A stretch of 64,000 nucleotides of DNA from NCBI GenBank assembly GCA_947258885.1, contig CAMYKD010000004.1, positions 1 through 64,000 on the forward strand, written 5' to 3'. Within the stretch, counting starts at the first letter, position 1. Each line of letters starts with the position of its first letter. The notes beneath the pieces were generated by a model. The model had not been told where the DNA came from and made no database searches. It saw only the letters and a program-made list of their open reading frames with translations. Origin of the DNA: an uncultured Kiloniellales bacterium (lineage in GTDB: Bacteria > Pseudomonadota > Alphaproteobacteria > Kiloniellales > JAKSDN01). Below, piece by piece: positions 1-10,128 of this stretch. A program made the position numbers and the translations under genes.

Positions 1-1
1 C

Positions 2-337
2 ATCGGCTTCGTCGGCCTGGCCCTGGCGACGGCGATCGCGGCCTGGCTCAACGCCGGCCTGCTCGGCTTGCTGCTGCACCGCAAGGGCTTCTTCGATCCC
101 GACGCCCGCCTAAGGGCCCGTCTGCCGCGCATCGCGATTGCGAGCCTCCTTATGGGGGCGGCTCTCTGGGCCGGCCAACGGCCCCTGGCCGGCTGGTTCG
201 ACGACGGCCTGTGGAGCGGGGTGGCGGGCCTGGCTCTGCTGGTCGGCGGCGGGCTCGTCGCCTACGGCCTGCTGGCCCCGACCCTGGGCGCGGTCGCGCC
301 GGCCGAGCTGAGGGCGCTGCTCTCCCGCCGGCCGTGA
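2..337 (+). CDS. murJ: C-terminal fragment of lipid II flippase MurJ (MviN); 5' end outside window
   Basis: Open frame from base 2 (IGFVGLALATAIAAWLNAGLLGLLLHRKGFFDP...) with MurJ-like last transmembrane helices; precedes trpS. Confidence 0.7.
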   Translation: MGFVGLALATAIAAWLNAGLLGLLLHRKGFFDPDARLRARLPRIAIASLLMGAALWAGQRPLAGWFDDGLWSGVAGLALLVGGGLVAYGLLAPTLGAVAPAELRALLSRRP

Positions 338-422
338 CCGGCCCACTTGACCCTGGGGGGCCGAGCGGCGATAACGCCGCGGCCTGATCGGCGGCAAGCT
401 AGGAATTCGGTAGACAGGGGCA

Positions 423-1436
423 ATGAAGCGCATCTTTTCGGGCGTCCAGCCCACCGGCAACCTGCATCTCGGCAATTACCTGGGGGCGATCCGCAACTTC
501 GTCACCCTGCAGGACGCGTACGACTGCATCTACTGCGTCGTCGATCTGCACGCGATTACCGTCTGGCAGGAGCCGGGCGAACTGCGCCGCGCCACCCGGG
601 AGGTGACCGCCGCCTATCTGGCCGCCGGCATCGATCCGCAGCGCTGCATCATCTTCAACCAGAGCCAGGTCCCGGAGCACGCCGAGCTGGCCTGGATCTT
701 CAACTGCGTGACGCGGCTCGGCTGGCTGAACCGCATGACCCAGTTCAAGGAGAAGGCGGGCAAGCACCGCGAGAACGCGAGCTCCGGGCTTTACGTCTAC
801 CCCAACCTCATGGCGGCGGACATCCTGGCCTACAAGGCGACCCACGTGCCGGTCGGCCTGGAGCTGACCCGCGATATCGCCCTAAAGTTCAACAACGACT
901 TCGGCGTCGAGTTCTTTCCGCTGACCGAGCCCTTGATTCTGGGCGCGGCGACAAGGGTCATGAGCCTGCGCGACGGATCCAAGAAGATGAGCAAGTCGGA
1001 GGCCTCCGACATGAGCCGGATCAACATGACCGACGGCGCCGACGCGATCCAGAAGAAGGTCCGCAGGGCCACGACCGACCCCGACCTGCTGCCCGGCCCC
1101 GAGGTTCTGGGCCCGCACCAGGAGCTGCCGGAGGAGACCCGCCGCGGTCGCCCGGAGGCTTACAACCTGCTGGGTATCTACGCGGCGCTCGCCGACAAAC
1201 CCCTTGCCGAGGTGCTGGCGGAGTTCGAGGGCGCCCAGTTCTCCCACTTCAAGGCGGTGTTCACCGATCTCGCGGTCGCCACGCTGGGCCCCATCGGCGC
1301 GGAGATGAAGCGCCTCATGGACGATCCGACCACGGTGGACCGGGTGCTGGCGGATGGGGCCGAGCGGGCCCGGGCCATCGCCGGGCCGATCCTGAGGGAG
1401 ACGCACGATATCGTTGGCTTCCTGCGCCCTGGCTAG
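423..1436 (+). CDS. trpS: Tryptophanyl-tRNA synthetase
   Basis: [26 protein letters not shown] and KKMSKS class-I motif. Confidence 0.97.
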   Translation: MKRIFSGVQPTGNLHLGNYLGAIRNFVTLQDAYDCIYCVVDLHAITVWQEPGELRRATREVTAAYLAAGIDPQRCIIFNQSQVPEHAELAWIFNCVTRLGWLNRMTQFKEKAGKHRENASSGLYVYPNLMAADILAYKATHVPVGLELTRDIALKFNNDFGVEFFPLTEPLILGAATRVMSLRDGSKKMSKSEASDMSRINMTDGADAIQKKVRRATTDPDLLPGPEVLGPHQELPEETRRGRPEAYNLLGIYAALADKPLAEVLAEFEGAQFSHFKAVFTDLAVATLGPIGAEMKRLMDDPTTVDRVLADGAERARAIAGPILRETHDIVGFLRPG

Positions 1437-1630
1437 GCACTGCGGCGATTTCTTGAAAGAAGACCCAAGAATGTCCCTTCCAGGCCATTGGCGGATCGAT
1501 TGTCGCGCAGTAAGCTTCCACAAGACGTACGGCGTCGTTGCACTTGGCGCTCCGTTTGTTCCATCCCGGTCAATCCCCGGTCCGTCATGATCCTGACATC
1601 CGACACCGCGGCCCAGTGATCCGCTGAGCG

Positions 1631-2545
1631 ATGCAGATCTACCTGCCCATTGCCGAGCTCTCCGTGGACGTCTTCTTGCTGCTGGGCCTAGGCGGAGCGA
1701 TCGGATTTCTTTCCGGCCTCTTCGGGGTTGGCGGCGGCTTTCTGATGACTCCCATCCTGATCTTCATCGGCATCCCGCCGCCGGTCGCCGTCGGCACCGA
1801 GGCCAACCAGATCGTCGCCTCCTCGGTTTCGGGCGTGTTGGCGCACTGGCGGCGCGGCAATGTCGATTTCAAGATGGGCGGTATCCTGCTGCTCGGCGGC
1901 CTGCTCGGCTCGACCTTGGGGGTCTGGCTGTTTGCGGTCCTGCGGCAACTCGGCCAGATCGACCTGGTGATCAAGCTCTGCTACGTCACCTTCCTCGGGA
2001 TCATCGGCGGCCTGATGTTCGTCGAGAGCCTGCGCGCACTGGGTCGCCGCCGCCGCGCCACGGCGGCGCGCGACAAGATGCACAAGCACACCTGGATTCA
2101 CGGCCTGCCGCTCAAAATGCGCTTCCGCAGATCGAAGCTGTACATCTCGGCGCTGTTGCCGGCCGGCGTGGGCGTGCTGGTCGGGGTGCTCTCGGCGATC
2201 ATGGGCGTGGGCGGCGGCTTCATCATGGTCCCGGCGATGATCTATCTGCTCGGTATGCCGACCGCGGTGGTCGTCGGCACCTCGCTGTTCCAGATCATCT
2301 TCGTCACGGCCAACGTTACCTTCCTTCAGGCCTACGCCAACCAGACGGTGGACGTCGTGCTCGCGGTGATTCTGCTGACCGGCGCCGTCATCGGCGCCCA
2401 GTTCGGCGCCAGGGCCGGCGCCAAGCTGCGCGGCGAGCAACTGCGCATCCTGCTGGCGCTCATGGTGCTGGTCGTCTGCGGCAAGCTGCTCTACGACCTG
2501 ACCGTGACGCCGGCGGACCTCTATTCGATCGGGGGGGGCGAATGA
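1631..2545 (+). CDS. TauE/SafE-family sulfite exporter-type membrane permease
   Basis: Two GVGGGF repeats (GLFGVGGGFLMTP, IMGVGGGFIMVPAMIYLLGMP), multiple TM helices. Confidence 0.9.
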   Translation: MQIYLPIAELSVDVFLLLGLGGAIGFLSGLFGVGGGFLMTPILIFIGIPPPVAVGTEANQIVASSVSGVLAHWRRGNVDFKMGGILLLGGLLGSTLGVWLFAVLRQLGQIDLVIKLCYVTFLGIIGGLMFVESLRALGRRRRATAARDKMHKHTWIHGLPLKMRFRRSKLYISALLPAGVGVLVGVLSAIMGVGGGFIMVPAMIYLLGMPTAVVVGTSLFQIIFVTANVTFLQAYANQTVDVVLAVILLTGAVIGAQFGARAGAKLRGEQLRILLALMVLVVCGKLLYDLTVTPADLYSIGGGE

Positions 2546-3276
2546 TCCGTATCGCCGCCCTGCTGACCGTGCTGTTCGCCGCCGCGCCGCTGCGCGCGGC
2601 CCCCATCGTGGTCGACCTGTCCGAGCACTTGGTGGCGATCACCGCCGGTTTTGCCGGCGCCGAGGTGCTGTTGTTCGGGGCCGTCGACGAGCCGGGCGAC
2701 GTCGTCGTCATCGTGCGCGGCCCGACGCGGCCGATGATCATGTACCGCAAGAGCCGGCACTTCGGAATTTGGGTCAACGCCGATCATATGACCTTCGAGG
2801 ATGTGCCCGCCTACTACGCCATCGCGAGCACGCGGCCGCTGGAGGACATCGCGGCACCGACGGTACTGGCGCGCAACGAGATGGGGGTCGAAAACCTGCG
2901 GCTCGAGTTGCCGCGGGCCAAGGCTTCGCCGAACGTGGCGCAGGACTGGCGCGAAGCCCTGATACGCAACCAGCAGCGCGCCGGCCTCTACCCGGCGGAG
3001 GCGGGGCGGGTGGGGTTCCTCGGAGACCGCTTGTTCCGCACCCGCCTGACCTTGCCAGCCAATGTCCCGACCGGCGCCTACGAAGCCAAGGTCTACTACC
3101 TGCGCGAGGGCCAGATCGTGAGCGCGCAGACGACGCCGCTCTTCGTGAGCAAGGTCGGCGTGGAGGCGGAAATTTTCGACTTCGCCTACGAGCAGAGCGC
3201 CCTCTATGGCATCGTTGCGATACTCGTGGCACTGATGGCAGGATGGCTGGCCCACATTGCGTTCCGGAGAGCTTGA
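2542..3276 (+). CDS. TIGR02186-like conserved membrane-anchored protein
   Basis: ATGA overlap with TauE gene; signal peptide, AEVLLFGAV...VVIVRGP pattern, C-terminal TM. Confidence 0.75.
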   Translation: MIRIAALLTVLFAAAPLRAAPIVVDLSEHLVAITAGFAGAEVLLFGAVDEPGDVVVIVRGPTRPMIMYRKSRHFGIWVNADHMTFEDVPAYYAIASTRPLEDIAAPTVLARNEMGVENLRLELPRAKASPNVAQDWREALIRNQQRAGLYPAEAGRVGFLGDRLFRTRLTLPANVPTGAYEAKVYYLREGQIVSAQTTPLFVSKVGVEAEIFDFAYEQSALYGIVAILVALMAGWLAHIAFRRA

Positions 3277-3283
3277 CACTGCG

Positions 3284-3769
3284 ATGAACGACGGCCCCGG
3301 CAGTTCCGACGACCGCGTCTTCCTTGTCGTCGTCGACGACAGCGAGGAAATGGGCGTTGCGCTGCGCTTCGCATGTCGTCGGGCGAGCAACACCGGTGGA
3401 CGGGTGGCCCTGCTCTTCGTCGTCGAGCCCACGGATTTCCAGCACTGGATGGCGGTCGGCGACCTGATGCGCGAGGAGGCGCGCAACGAGGGCGAACAGC
3501 TGCTGCAGAGGCTGGCGGCGCGGGTCAACGAGCTGACCGGCACGCTGCCGGTGCTCTATGTACGCGAGGGCTCGCGCCGGGAGGAGTTGCTGAAGCTGAT
3601 CGACGAGGAGCCCAGCATCTCGATCCTGGTCCTGGGCGCCAGCGTCGACAAACGCGGCCCCGGGCCCCTGATCGAGGCGCTGACCGGCAAGTTCGTCGGC
3701 AAGCTCCGGGTGCCGGTGACCATCGTGCCGGGCAACCTCGACGAAGAAGACATCGACAGCATTTCCTGA
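3284..3769 (+). CDS. Universal stress protein family (UspA)
   Basis: VFLVVVDDSEEMGVALRFACRRA...GPLIEALTGKFVGKLRVPVTIVPG. Confidence 0.85.
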   Translation: MNDGPGSSDDRVFLVVVDDSEEMGVALRFACRRASNTGGRVALLFVVEPTDFQHWMAVGDLMREEARNEGEQLLQRLAARVNELTGTLPVLYVREGSRREELLKLIDEEPSISILVLGASVDKRGPGPLIEALTGKFVGKLRVPVTIVPGNLDEEDIDSIS

Positions 3770-3916
3770 TTTGGCGCCGGTCCCGGTGTGTCAGCGGCCC
3801 CGCGTGGCCCCTGCCGCCTCGGGCCCGAAGCCGATCGTTCGCCCGGAAGCTTGATCTTTGCCCTGTCCTGACCCACATTGAATGGACCTCAGGACAAGCC
3901 TGTCGGGAGAGGCAAG

Positions 3917-4474
3917 ATGTTCATACAGACCGAAGCGACGCCCAACCCCGCGACCCTCAAGTTTCTACCGGGCCGCGACGTCATGCAGAGCGGGACGGCG
4001 AATTTCCCGGATCGCGAATCGGCGGCGCGTTCGCCGCTCGCCGAGCGGCTATTCCAGGTCGACGGCCTCACCGGCGTATTCCTCGGCTCCGATTTCATCA
4101 CCGTGACCAAGGCCGACGACCGGGAGTGGCATCTCTTGAAGCCCGCCATCCTCGGCGTCATCATGGAGCACTTCACGGCCGGCCGGCCGGTCGTCCTGGG
4201 CGAAGAGCAACAGAGCGCGCAGGGGTCGGAGTCCGACGAGGACTCCGAGGTCGTCGCGCAGATCAAGGAGCTGATCAATACGCGGGTCCGACCGGCGGTT
4301 GCCCAGGACGGCGGGGACATCGTCTTCCACGGCTTCGAGAACGGGGTCGTGCTTTTGCATATGCAGGGAGCCTGCGCGGGCTGTCCCAGCTCGACCGCCA
4401 CGTTGAAGATGGGCATCGAGAACATGCTTCGTCATTACATTCCCGAAGTCGTCGAGGTGCGCGCCGTCTTCTAG
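3917..4474 (+). CDS. NifU/Nfu family Fe-S scaffold protein
   Basis: MFIQTEATPNPATLKFLPGR plus CAGCPSS CxxC NifU motif; SD gggagagg. Confidence 0.95.
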   Translation: MFIQTEATPNPATLKFLPGRDVMQSGTANFPDRESAARSPLAERLFQVDGLTGVFLGSDFITVTKADDREWHLLKPAILGVIMEHFTAGRPVVLGEEQQSAQGSESDEDSEVVAQIKELINTRVRPAVAQDGGDIVFHGFENGVVLLHMQGACAGCPSSTATLKMGIENMLRHYIPEVVEVRAVF

Positions 4475-4553
4475 GATGTGATCCCCACAGCCGGCCGCGC
4501 CGCGCCGCGGGGGCGAGCGCGGACCAGGGGCCGGCCCGGGGCAGGCAGGGGGA

Positions 4554-5573
4554 ATGGGCCGAGATATCGAGTACTCGTTGGTGCCGCCAGCCGGCCGGGT
4601 GCTGTACGCGGCCATTGGCGGCGCCTGTGTCCTGACGGCCCTGGTCGCCGCCGGGGTGGCCGCGACGATCCCGAGCGCGGCGGATCTGGCGGCCATCGGT
4701 TCCGAAGCCGGAATTCCGACCCTGGTCGGGCCAGAGCGGATCCTGGTCGAGAGCTTGGTGCGCCCGGCGGACGCCGGACATCTGCAGTCGGTCTTCGAGA
4801 CCCTCGACTACAATCTGAAAGCGGTGCGCAGCGGCGGCGCCACGGTGCCGCGGGTCTATGTCACCGCTTTGCCCGAGGACTTGTCCCAGGTGGCGCCGAC
4901 CGAAAAGCGCAAGGCGCTCTTCCTGAGATCCGTGCTGCCCCTGGTGCTGACGGCGAACGAAGAGCTGCACAAGCTGCGCGCAAGGATCCAAAGGGTGTAT
5001 GAGCAGACGTGCCAGCCGGGCGGTCCGAGCGACGAGGACGAGGCGTGGCTCCGCCGGGTGAGCGTCCGGTACAATGTCTCTACGGACCAGGGTGTCGACG
5101 AGTTGCTGCGCCGCGTCGACGAGGTGCCCGTGAGTTTGGCGCTCGCGCAGTCGATAGAGGAAAGCGGGTGGGGCACGTCCCGCTTCGCGCGCGTCGGCAA
5201 CGCACTCTTCGGACAGCGCACCTGGGCAAGAAGGGTGGCAGGCGTAGTGCCGGCTGGGCGTGGCCGGGATCAGACCTTTCGAGTGCGCAGCTACATGAAC
5301 CTGATGGGTGCTGTACGCTCCTATATGCACAACCTGAACACGCACCCCGCCTACGCGCTCCTGCGCGCGGCGAGGGCCCGTCAGCGTGCGGCCGGGCAAC
5401 CGGTCGACGGCTATGCCTTGGCTGCAACGCTGCTCGGTTATTCGGAGCGGGGCGAAGCCTATGTCGATCAGTTGCGCGGTCTCATGCGCGTCAATGGCTT
5501 GGCCGCGTTGGAGCGGGCCCGCCTGTCGGCCGCAGCCAAGGCCCGGCGTGTCGCCGGGGCCGGCGAGGGCTGA
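4554..5573 (+). CDS. Glucosaminidase-domain (Bax-like) protein
   Basis: VSLALAQSIEESGWGTSRFARVGNALFGQRTW glucosaminidase signature; N-terminal TM. Confidence 0.85.
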   Translation: MGRDIEYSLVPPAGRVLYAAIGGACVLTALVAAGVAATIPSAADLAAIGSEAGIPTLVGPERILVESLVRPADAGHLQSVFETLDYNLKAVRSGGATVPRVYVTALPEDLSQVAPTEKRKALFLRSVLPLVLTANEELHKLRARIQRVYEQTCQPGGPSDEDEAWLRRVSVRYNVSTDQGVDELLRRVDEVPVSLALAQSIEESGWGTSRFARVGNALFGQRTWARRVAGVVPAGRGRDQTFRVRSYMNLMGAVRSYMHNLNTHPAYALLRAARARQRAAGQPVDGYALAATLLGYSERGEAYVDQLRGLMRVNGLAALERARLSAAAKARRVAGAGEG

Positions 5574-5585
5574 TGTCTGGGGGCC

Positions 5586-6647
5586 CTACCCCCCCGGCAC
5601 GTAGAATTGGCGTCCAAGCCAGCGCCAGCGGCCCTCCGGCCCCGGCAGGGTGCAGTTGATCCGATTGCGGCCCGGCTTGAAGGCTTCGGAGAGCCGTACC
5701 TCGACCCGCCGGCTGCCCAGCTGCTCGATGTTGAGCGTCTGGCCGATGGCATAGCAGGCGATCCTCTCCAGGTTGCCGAAGCCCTCAAGCACTGTAAATC
5801 CGTAGGGCGGCGGGTTGTTTGCGGCGGTCAGCAGCGGGTCAATCGGCGTGACGTCGACCGTGGGCATGGGCAGGGTGTTGGCCACCAGGCGAAAACGCTG
5901 AAGGTCGCCGTAAGACTCGTTGAGCGGAAAGCGCGGCAAGGCGTAGCGGTCTGTGGTTCGGGCAATGGCGCCGGAATGCTGCCCGAAAGCGGCCGCGAAG
6001 CCCAATTCCGCCACGAGGTCGCGTAAGGCCCGCCCATACTCGCCGAAAGGATAGGCGAAGAGCTCTGGAGCGACGCCGAGCTGCTCACGAATCCGCGCTC
6101 TGCCACGGGCGATTTCTTGACGGGTTTCCGCCATGGACCGTCCGAACATACTACGATGCGTGACGCCGTGGGCGGCGATCGTCACGCCGCCGCCGGCGAG
6201 CATCTCGCGCAGCTGGACCCAGTTCATATAGCCGGGATAATTGCGGTCGACCGGTTCTGTGGCGACGAACAGCGTGAAAGGCAGGCCCGCATTCCGCAGT
6301 CGAGGCCAAGCCTGGGTGTAGACCGACAGGAAGGCGTCGTCGATGGTAATCGCAAGGCTGCGCTCCGGCAGCTTGCGTCCGCCGGCGAGCGCGGCGACGA
6401 TCTCGGGCAGCGGCAGGACGTTGTAGCGCCCCGAACCGAGCTCTTCGATGTGGCCGTCGAACTGGTCGAGTCCGATATTCGTGGCGGCATAGCTGCCCTC
6501 CCCGAAGCGGTGGTACATGACCACAACAGCACCGTTGTCGGCCGCGGGCTCGGCGGCCGAGACAACGGCACCGGCCCCCGGCCAAATTTGAACGGCGACA
6601 AACAGGGCGGCGGCCCAGCGCCAGAGCGTGGCGATCGCGTTCTGCAT
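5586..6647 (-). CDS. Polysaccharide deacetylase family protein (secreted)
   Basis: VVVMYHRFGEG, LAITIDDAFLSVYTQAWPRL, AHGVTHRSM NodB-type motifs; signal peptide. Confidence 0.9.
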   Translation of the reverse strand: MQNAIATLWRWAAALFVAVQIWPGAGAVVSAAEPAADNGAVVVMYHRFGEGSYAATNIGLDQFDGHIEELGSGRYNVLPLPEIVAALAGGRKLPERSLAITIDDAFLSVYTQAWPRLRNAGLPFTLFVATEPVDRNYPGYMNWVQLREMLAGGGVTIAAHGVTHRSMFGRSMAETRQEIARGRARIREQLGVAPELFAYPFGEYGRALRDLVAELGFAAAFGQHSGAIARTTDRYALPRFPLNESYGDLQRFRLVANTLPMPTVDVTPIDPLLTAANNPPPYGFTVLEGFGNLERIACYAIGQTLNIEQLGSRRVEVRLSEAFKPGRNRINCTLPGPEGRWRWLGRQFYVPGG

Positions 6648-6836
6648 CCTTGCGGCGGTCCTGAAAAAGCTGGCGGTTGACCAAGCGCACTCTACCCTCG
6701 GCCGGACCGCGGGCTCAAGATGCGCGGCCCGTGGCACAAAGTTTCGCTAGGGGCTTGCCGGCCGCGACCGGGCGGTCCAATTTAGTATCGTGGCTGGACC
6801 TCGACGACCGGCCGCGCGCGACAGACGAGAGGAACA

Positions 6837-7433
6837 ATGGTGAGCAACATCCTGAGCGACGCGAGCTTGGATCAAATGTTCCGGAACGCCCGGACCCATA
6901 CGGCTTGGCTCGACCAGGGGGTCAGCGACGTGCTTCTGGAAGCGGTCTACGATTTGGCGAAAATGGGGCCGACCAGCGCCAACTGCAGTCCCATGCGTGT
7001 GGTCTACGTGCGTTCGCCGGAGGCGAAGGCGCGGCTCAAACCCGCGCTGGCCGAGGGCAACGTCGCCAAGACCATGGCCGCGCCGGCCACGGCGATCATC
7101 GCCCACGACCTGGAGTTCTTCGAACGTCTGCCCAAGCTGTTCCCGCACACCGACGCTCGCGCTTGGTTCGTGGGCAAGCCGCTGGAACACATCCGGGACA
7201 CGGCGTTCCGCAACGGCAGCCTGCAGGGCGCCTATTTCATCATGGCGGCGCGCGCACTCGGGCTCGACTGCGGGCCGATGTCGGGCTTCGACAACGAGGC
7301 CGTCGACCGGGAGTTCTTCCCGGATGGGAGAATCAAATCGAACTTCCTGTGCAACCTGGGGCATGGGGATCACGACGAGTTGCGTCCGCGTGCGCCACGC
7401 CTCGATTTCGACGAGGCTTGCCAGGTGGTGTAA
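6837..7433 (+). CDS. Malonic semialdehyde reductase (RutE-like nitroreductase family)
   Basis: [47 protein letters not shown]. Confidence 0.85.
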   Translation: MVSNILSDASLDQMFRNARTHTAWLDQGVSDVLLEAVYDLAKMGPTSANCSPMRVVYVRSPEAKARLKPALAEGNVAKTMAAPATAIIAHDLEFFERLPKLFPHTDARAWFVGKPLEHIRDTAFRNGSLQGAYFIMAARALGLDCGPMSGFDNEAVDREFFPDGRIKSNFLCNLGHGDHDELRPRAPRLDFDEACQVV

Positions 7434-7540
7434 AGGTGGGTCGGAAATCGGGCCGGGACATCGAGACCCCCGAAGGGAAGGCGTAGCAGATGCACCAGGC
7501 CGACCGCCTGACGAAGGCGCACGGCTGAGGCCGCCGGCTC

Positions 7541-8239
7541 TTGGCAACGGCGCGCCGCCTCTTGGCACTCGATGCTGCTGGATCAGCCTGCTCGGCGGCT
7601 GTCTGGGCCGACGGCTATGTCCTGGCGCGGCGCTGCGAAGCCATGCGGCGCGGCCAATCCGAGCGGTTGGTCCCGATGATCCAGGCCGTCATGGTGGAGG
7701 CGGGGCTGGATTACGCGGCGCTCGAGGCCATCGCGGTGACCTTGGGACCGGGCGGATTTACCGGGGTACGCATCGGACTTGCCACGGCCCGCGGGCTGGC
7801 GCTGGCCTGCGGCCGCCCGGTTTTGGGAGTCAGCAGCTTTGCGGCGGTGGGCGCCGCCGTCACGGCGGAAGAGCGGCGCGGCCGTCGGCTGGCGGTGCTG
7901 CTCGACGCCAAGCGTGCCGATCTCTACGTGCAGGCTTTCGACGCGGACTTGGCGCCACTGTCCGAGCCCGCATCTCTGCCGCCCGAGGACTTGGCCGGCC
8001 GTCTGCCGGCCGGCCCGCTGGTGCTTGCCGGGGACGGGGTTGACCAGGCGTATCGCGAGCTGGCCGAAGCGCGGGGCAGCGACCTTCTGGTTTCTGCGGC
8101 TCCGGGGCACAGCGATGCGGCGCGGGTCGCCGAGCTGGCAGCGATCCTGCCCCTGCCCTTGCCGGACGCCCGGGCGCCCGAGCCGCTCTATTTGCGCCCG
8201 CCTGACGTGACCTTGCCCGCCGGTCCGCGCAGGTCATGA
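7541..8239 (+). CDS. tsaB: tRNA threonylcarbamoyladenosine biosynthesis protein TsaB
   Basis: LLALDAAGSACSAAVW, LGPGGFTGVRIGLATARGLA; TTG start; followed by rimI. Confidence 0.92.
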   Translation: MATARRLLALDAAGSACSAAVWADGYVLARRCEAMRRGQSERLVPMIQAVMVEAGLDYAALEAIAVTLGPGGFTGVRIGLATARGLALACGRPVLGVSSFAAVGAAVTAEERRGRRLAVLLDAKRADLYVQAFDADLAPLSEPASLPPEDLAGRLPAGPLVLAGDGVDQAYRELAEARGSDLLVSAAPGHSDAARVAELAAILPLPLPDARAPEPLYLRPPDVTLPAGPRRS

Positions 8240-8700
8240 CCGGCGCCGCAACTGCGCTCCGGCCGGTGGGGCTGTTCGACGCGGCTGTGATTTCGCTGCT
8301 GCATGCCGAATGTTTCGATGAGGCGCGTTGGGACGAGCGTGCGGTCACCGAGATCCTTGCCCTGCCCGGAGCCTACGGGTTCATCGCCTTGGAACACGAG
8401 GCGCCCGGGGGGTTCGTGCTGGCGCGCGTGGCTGCGGACGAATGCGAGATTCTGTCTCTGGGCGTCCGGCGCGCCTCCCGGCAAGGCGGCCTGGGCCGCG
8501 AGCTGCTGCGGGCGGCTCTCCGCTTCGCGACTGCGTCCAGGGCGCGGGCCGTTCACCTCGAGGTGGCGGAGAACAACACGGCGGCTCGGCACCTCTATGC
8601 GGTCGAGGGATTCACTGTCACGGGCCGGCGGGGCGGCTACTACCGTCGTGCAGGATCCCCGGAAGTCGCGGCCCTGGTGCTCAGTCGCGACCTGCCCTGA
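8236..8700 (+). CDS. rimI: Ribosomal-protein-alanine N-acetyltransferase RimI
   Basis: GNAT fold, RRASRQGGLGRELL, LEVAENNTAARHLYAVEGF; overlaps tsaB. Confidence 0.9.
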   Translation: MTGAATALRPVGLFDAAVISLLHAECFDEARWDERAVTEILALPGAYGFIALEHEAPGGFVLARVAADECEILSLGVRRASRQGGLGRELLRAALRFATASRARAVHLEVAENNTAARHLYAVEGFTVTGRRGGYYRRAGSPEVAALVLSRDLP

Positions 8701-8839
8701 ACCTCCGGCCGGTGGCATGGAGCGCCGGTGAGCCGGCCACGGCAAGCATTGCGGCCCGGGATTGGCGCTATCCTTGGCCTGGAGAGCCATGTGCAAAGCA
8801 GGCGCTAATAGACGCTGACGCACTGCGCCGACTAGCATT

Positions 8840-8892
8840 GCTGTTTATTTATTTGTATTGTTCAGTTGTTTTTGGATATAATAAATCCCATA
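8840..8892 (+). promoter_or_regulatory. AT-rich promoter/autoregulatory region of mucR-like gene
   Basis: Locally AT-rich tract; perfect TATAAT at 8877-8882, weak TTGTAT at 8853-8858 (N18). Confidence 0.6.
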
Positions 8893-8928
8893 TAGAGCCG
8901 AAGCAGTGAAATGGGGCGCTAGAGGGCT

Positions 8929-9345
8929 ATGACAGAACAGACAAAACCTGGCGAGATTCTATCTCTAACGACCAGTATCGTGGCGGCACATGTGTCAAAC
9001 CACTCGGTCCCGGTCACCGATCTTCCGCAACTCATTCGGGACGTCTATCAGACGTTGTCGACCGTCGAGGGTGGCGGCGACCGGGAGGCCGAGCGCCCGA
9101 CGCCGGCGGTTCCGGTGAAGAAATCGGTGACGCCGGATCACATTGTGTGTCTCGAGGACGGGAAAAAGCTGAAAATGCTGAAGCGCCACCTCAAGACGGC
9201 CTACAACATGACGCCGGAGGAGTACCGCGAGCGCTGGGGGTTGGCGCCGGATTACCCGATGGTGGCGCCGAACTATGCGAAGCAACGTTCGAAGCTCGCA
9301 AAGCAGATTGGCCTTGGCACACGGGCCCGGCGAAAGCGCGCCTGA
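8929..9345 (+). CDS. MucR/Ros family transcriptional regulator
   Basis: VTPDHIVCLEDGKKLKMLKRHLKTAYNMTPEEYRERWGLAPDYPMVAPNYAKQRS is typical MucR. Confidence 0.95.
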   Translation: MTEQTKPGEILSLTTSIVAAHVSNHSVPVTDLPQLIRDVYQTLSTVEGGGDREAERPTPAVPVKKSVTPDHIVCLEDGKKLKMLKRHLKTAYNMTPEEYRERWGLAPDYPMVAPNYAKQRSKLAKQIGLGTRARRKRA

Positions 9346-9429
9346 CCCCTCGCAGCCGGAAAACCGGTGCCGGGCGGCGCACGCTCGGCTATGCTCGCAA
9401 GATTGGGCATATCTCTTTGCGACGGAGCG

Positions 9430-9891
9430 ATGACTTCGCGGATCGAACAACTCTGTGCCGAGAAGGGCCTCAAGATGACCGAACAGCGTCGGGTCATCGC
9501 GCGGGTTCTGTCGGAGGCCACCGACCATCCGGACGTGGAGCTGCTTTATCGGCGGGCGGCCGAGGTCGACTCGCGGATTTCTATCGCCACGGTCTATCGC
9601 ACAGTGAAGCTCTTCGAGGAGGCGAGCATTCTCGAGCGGCATGATTTCGGCGATGGGCGTGCACGCTATGAAAAAGCCTCCGAAGGCCACCACGACCACC
9701 TGATCGATGTGAATTCGGGCGAAGTCATCGAGTTTCGCAACGACGAAATCGAGAGTCTGCAGCACTTGGTGGCGAAGAAGCTCGGCTACCGGTTGGTCGG
9801 CCACCGTCTGGAGCTGTACGGCACAAAGATCGACCCGGAAACACCTGGGCGCGAATCCAGGCAAGACCGCCCCGGCAAACGAAAGGGATGA
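9430..9891 (+). CDS. Fur family metal-responsive regulator
   Basis: GLKMTEQRRVIARVLSEATDHPDVELLYRRA..ISIATVYRTVKLFEE..GHHDHLIDVNSGEVIEF. Confidence 0.93.
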   Translation: MTSRIEQLCAEKGLKMTEQRRVIARVLSEATDHPDVELLYRRAAEVDSRISIATVYRTVKLFEEASILERHDFGDGRARYEKASEGHHDHLIDVNSGEVIEFRNDEIESLQHLVAKKLGYRLVGHRLELYGTKIDPETPGRESRQDRPGKRKG

Positions 9892-10128
9892 CGGAATTTG
9901 CGTCCTCGTGCGGAGCACTCGAGAACTCAGCGCCGATCGTGGAGAGGCAGCGGGCAGGCAGAGCAGTCGAATGGGCTTGATCGAGGCTGCGGGCGGTCAA
10001 CCGGTCGAAGTCCGGGCCGAATGCCAGGATGTTGGACATGGCGCTGAAGCGACAGTGCAGATTCGGGACGAATTGGGACCGCCCGGCCACGGCCTGCCGC
10101 CACCGGTCCGGTGGTTTGTGAATCGGCT

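Noticed and set aside
347-1456. 369-aa ORF overlapping trpS in another frame
   Set aside because: Arg/Gly/Pro-rich frame-shadow ORF of a high-GC gene; trpS in the other frame is unambiguous.
9892-10128. Small ORFs between fur and miaB
   Set aside because: Short, overlapping ORFs on both strands with no recognisable domain; treated as noncoding spacer.
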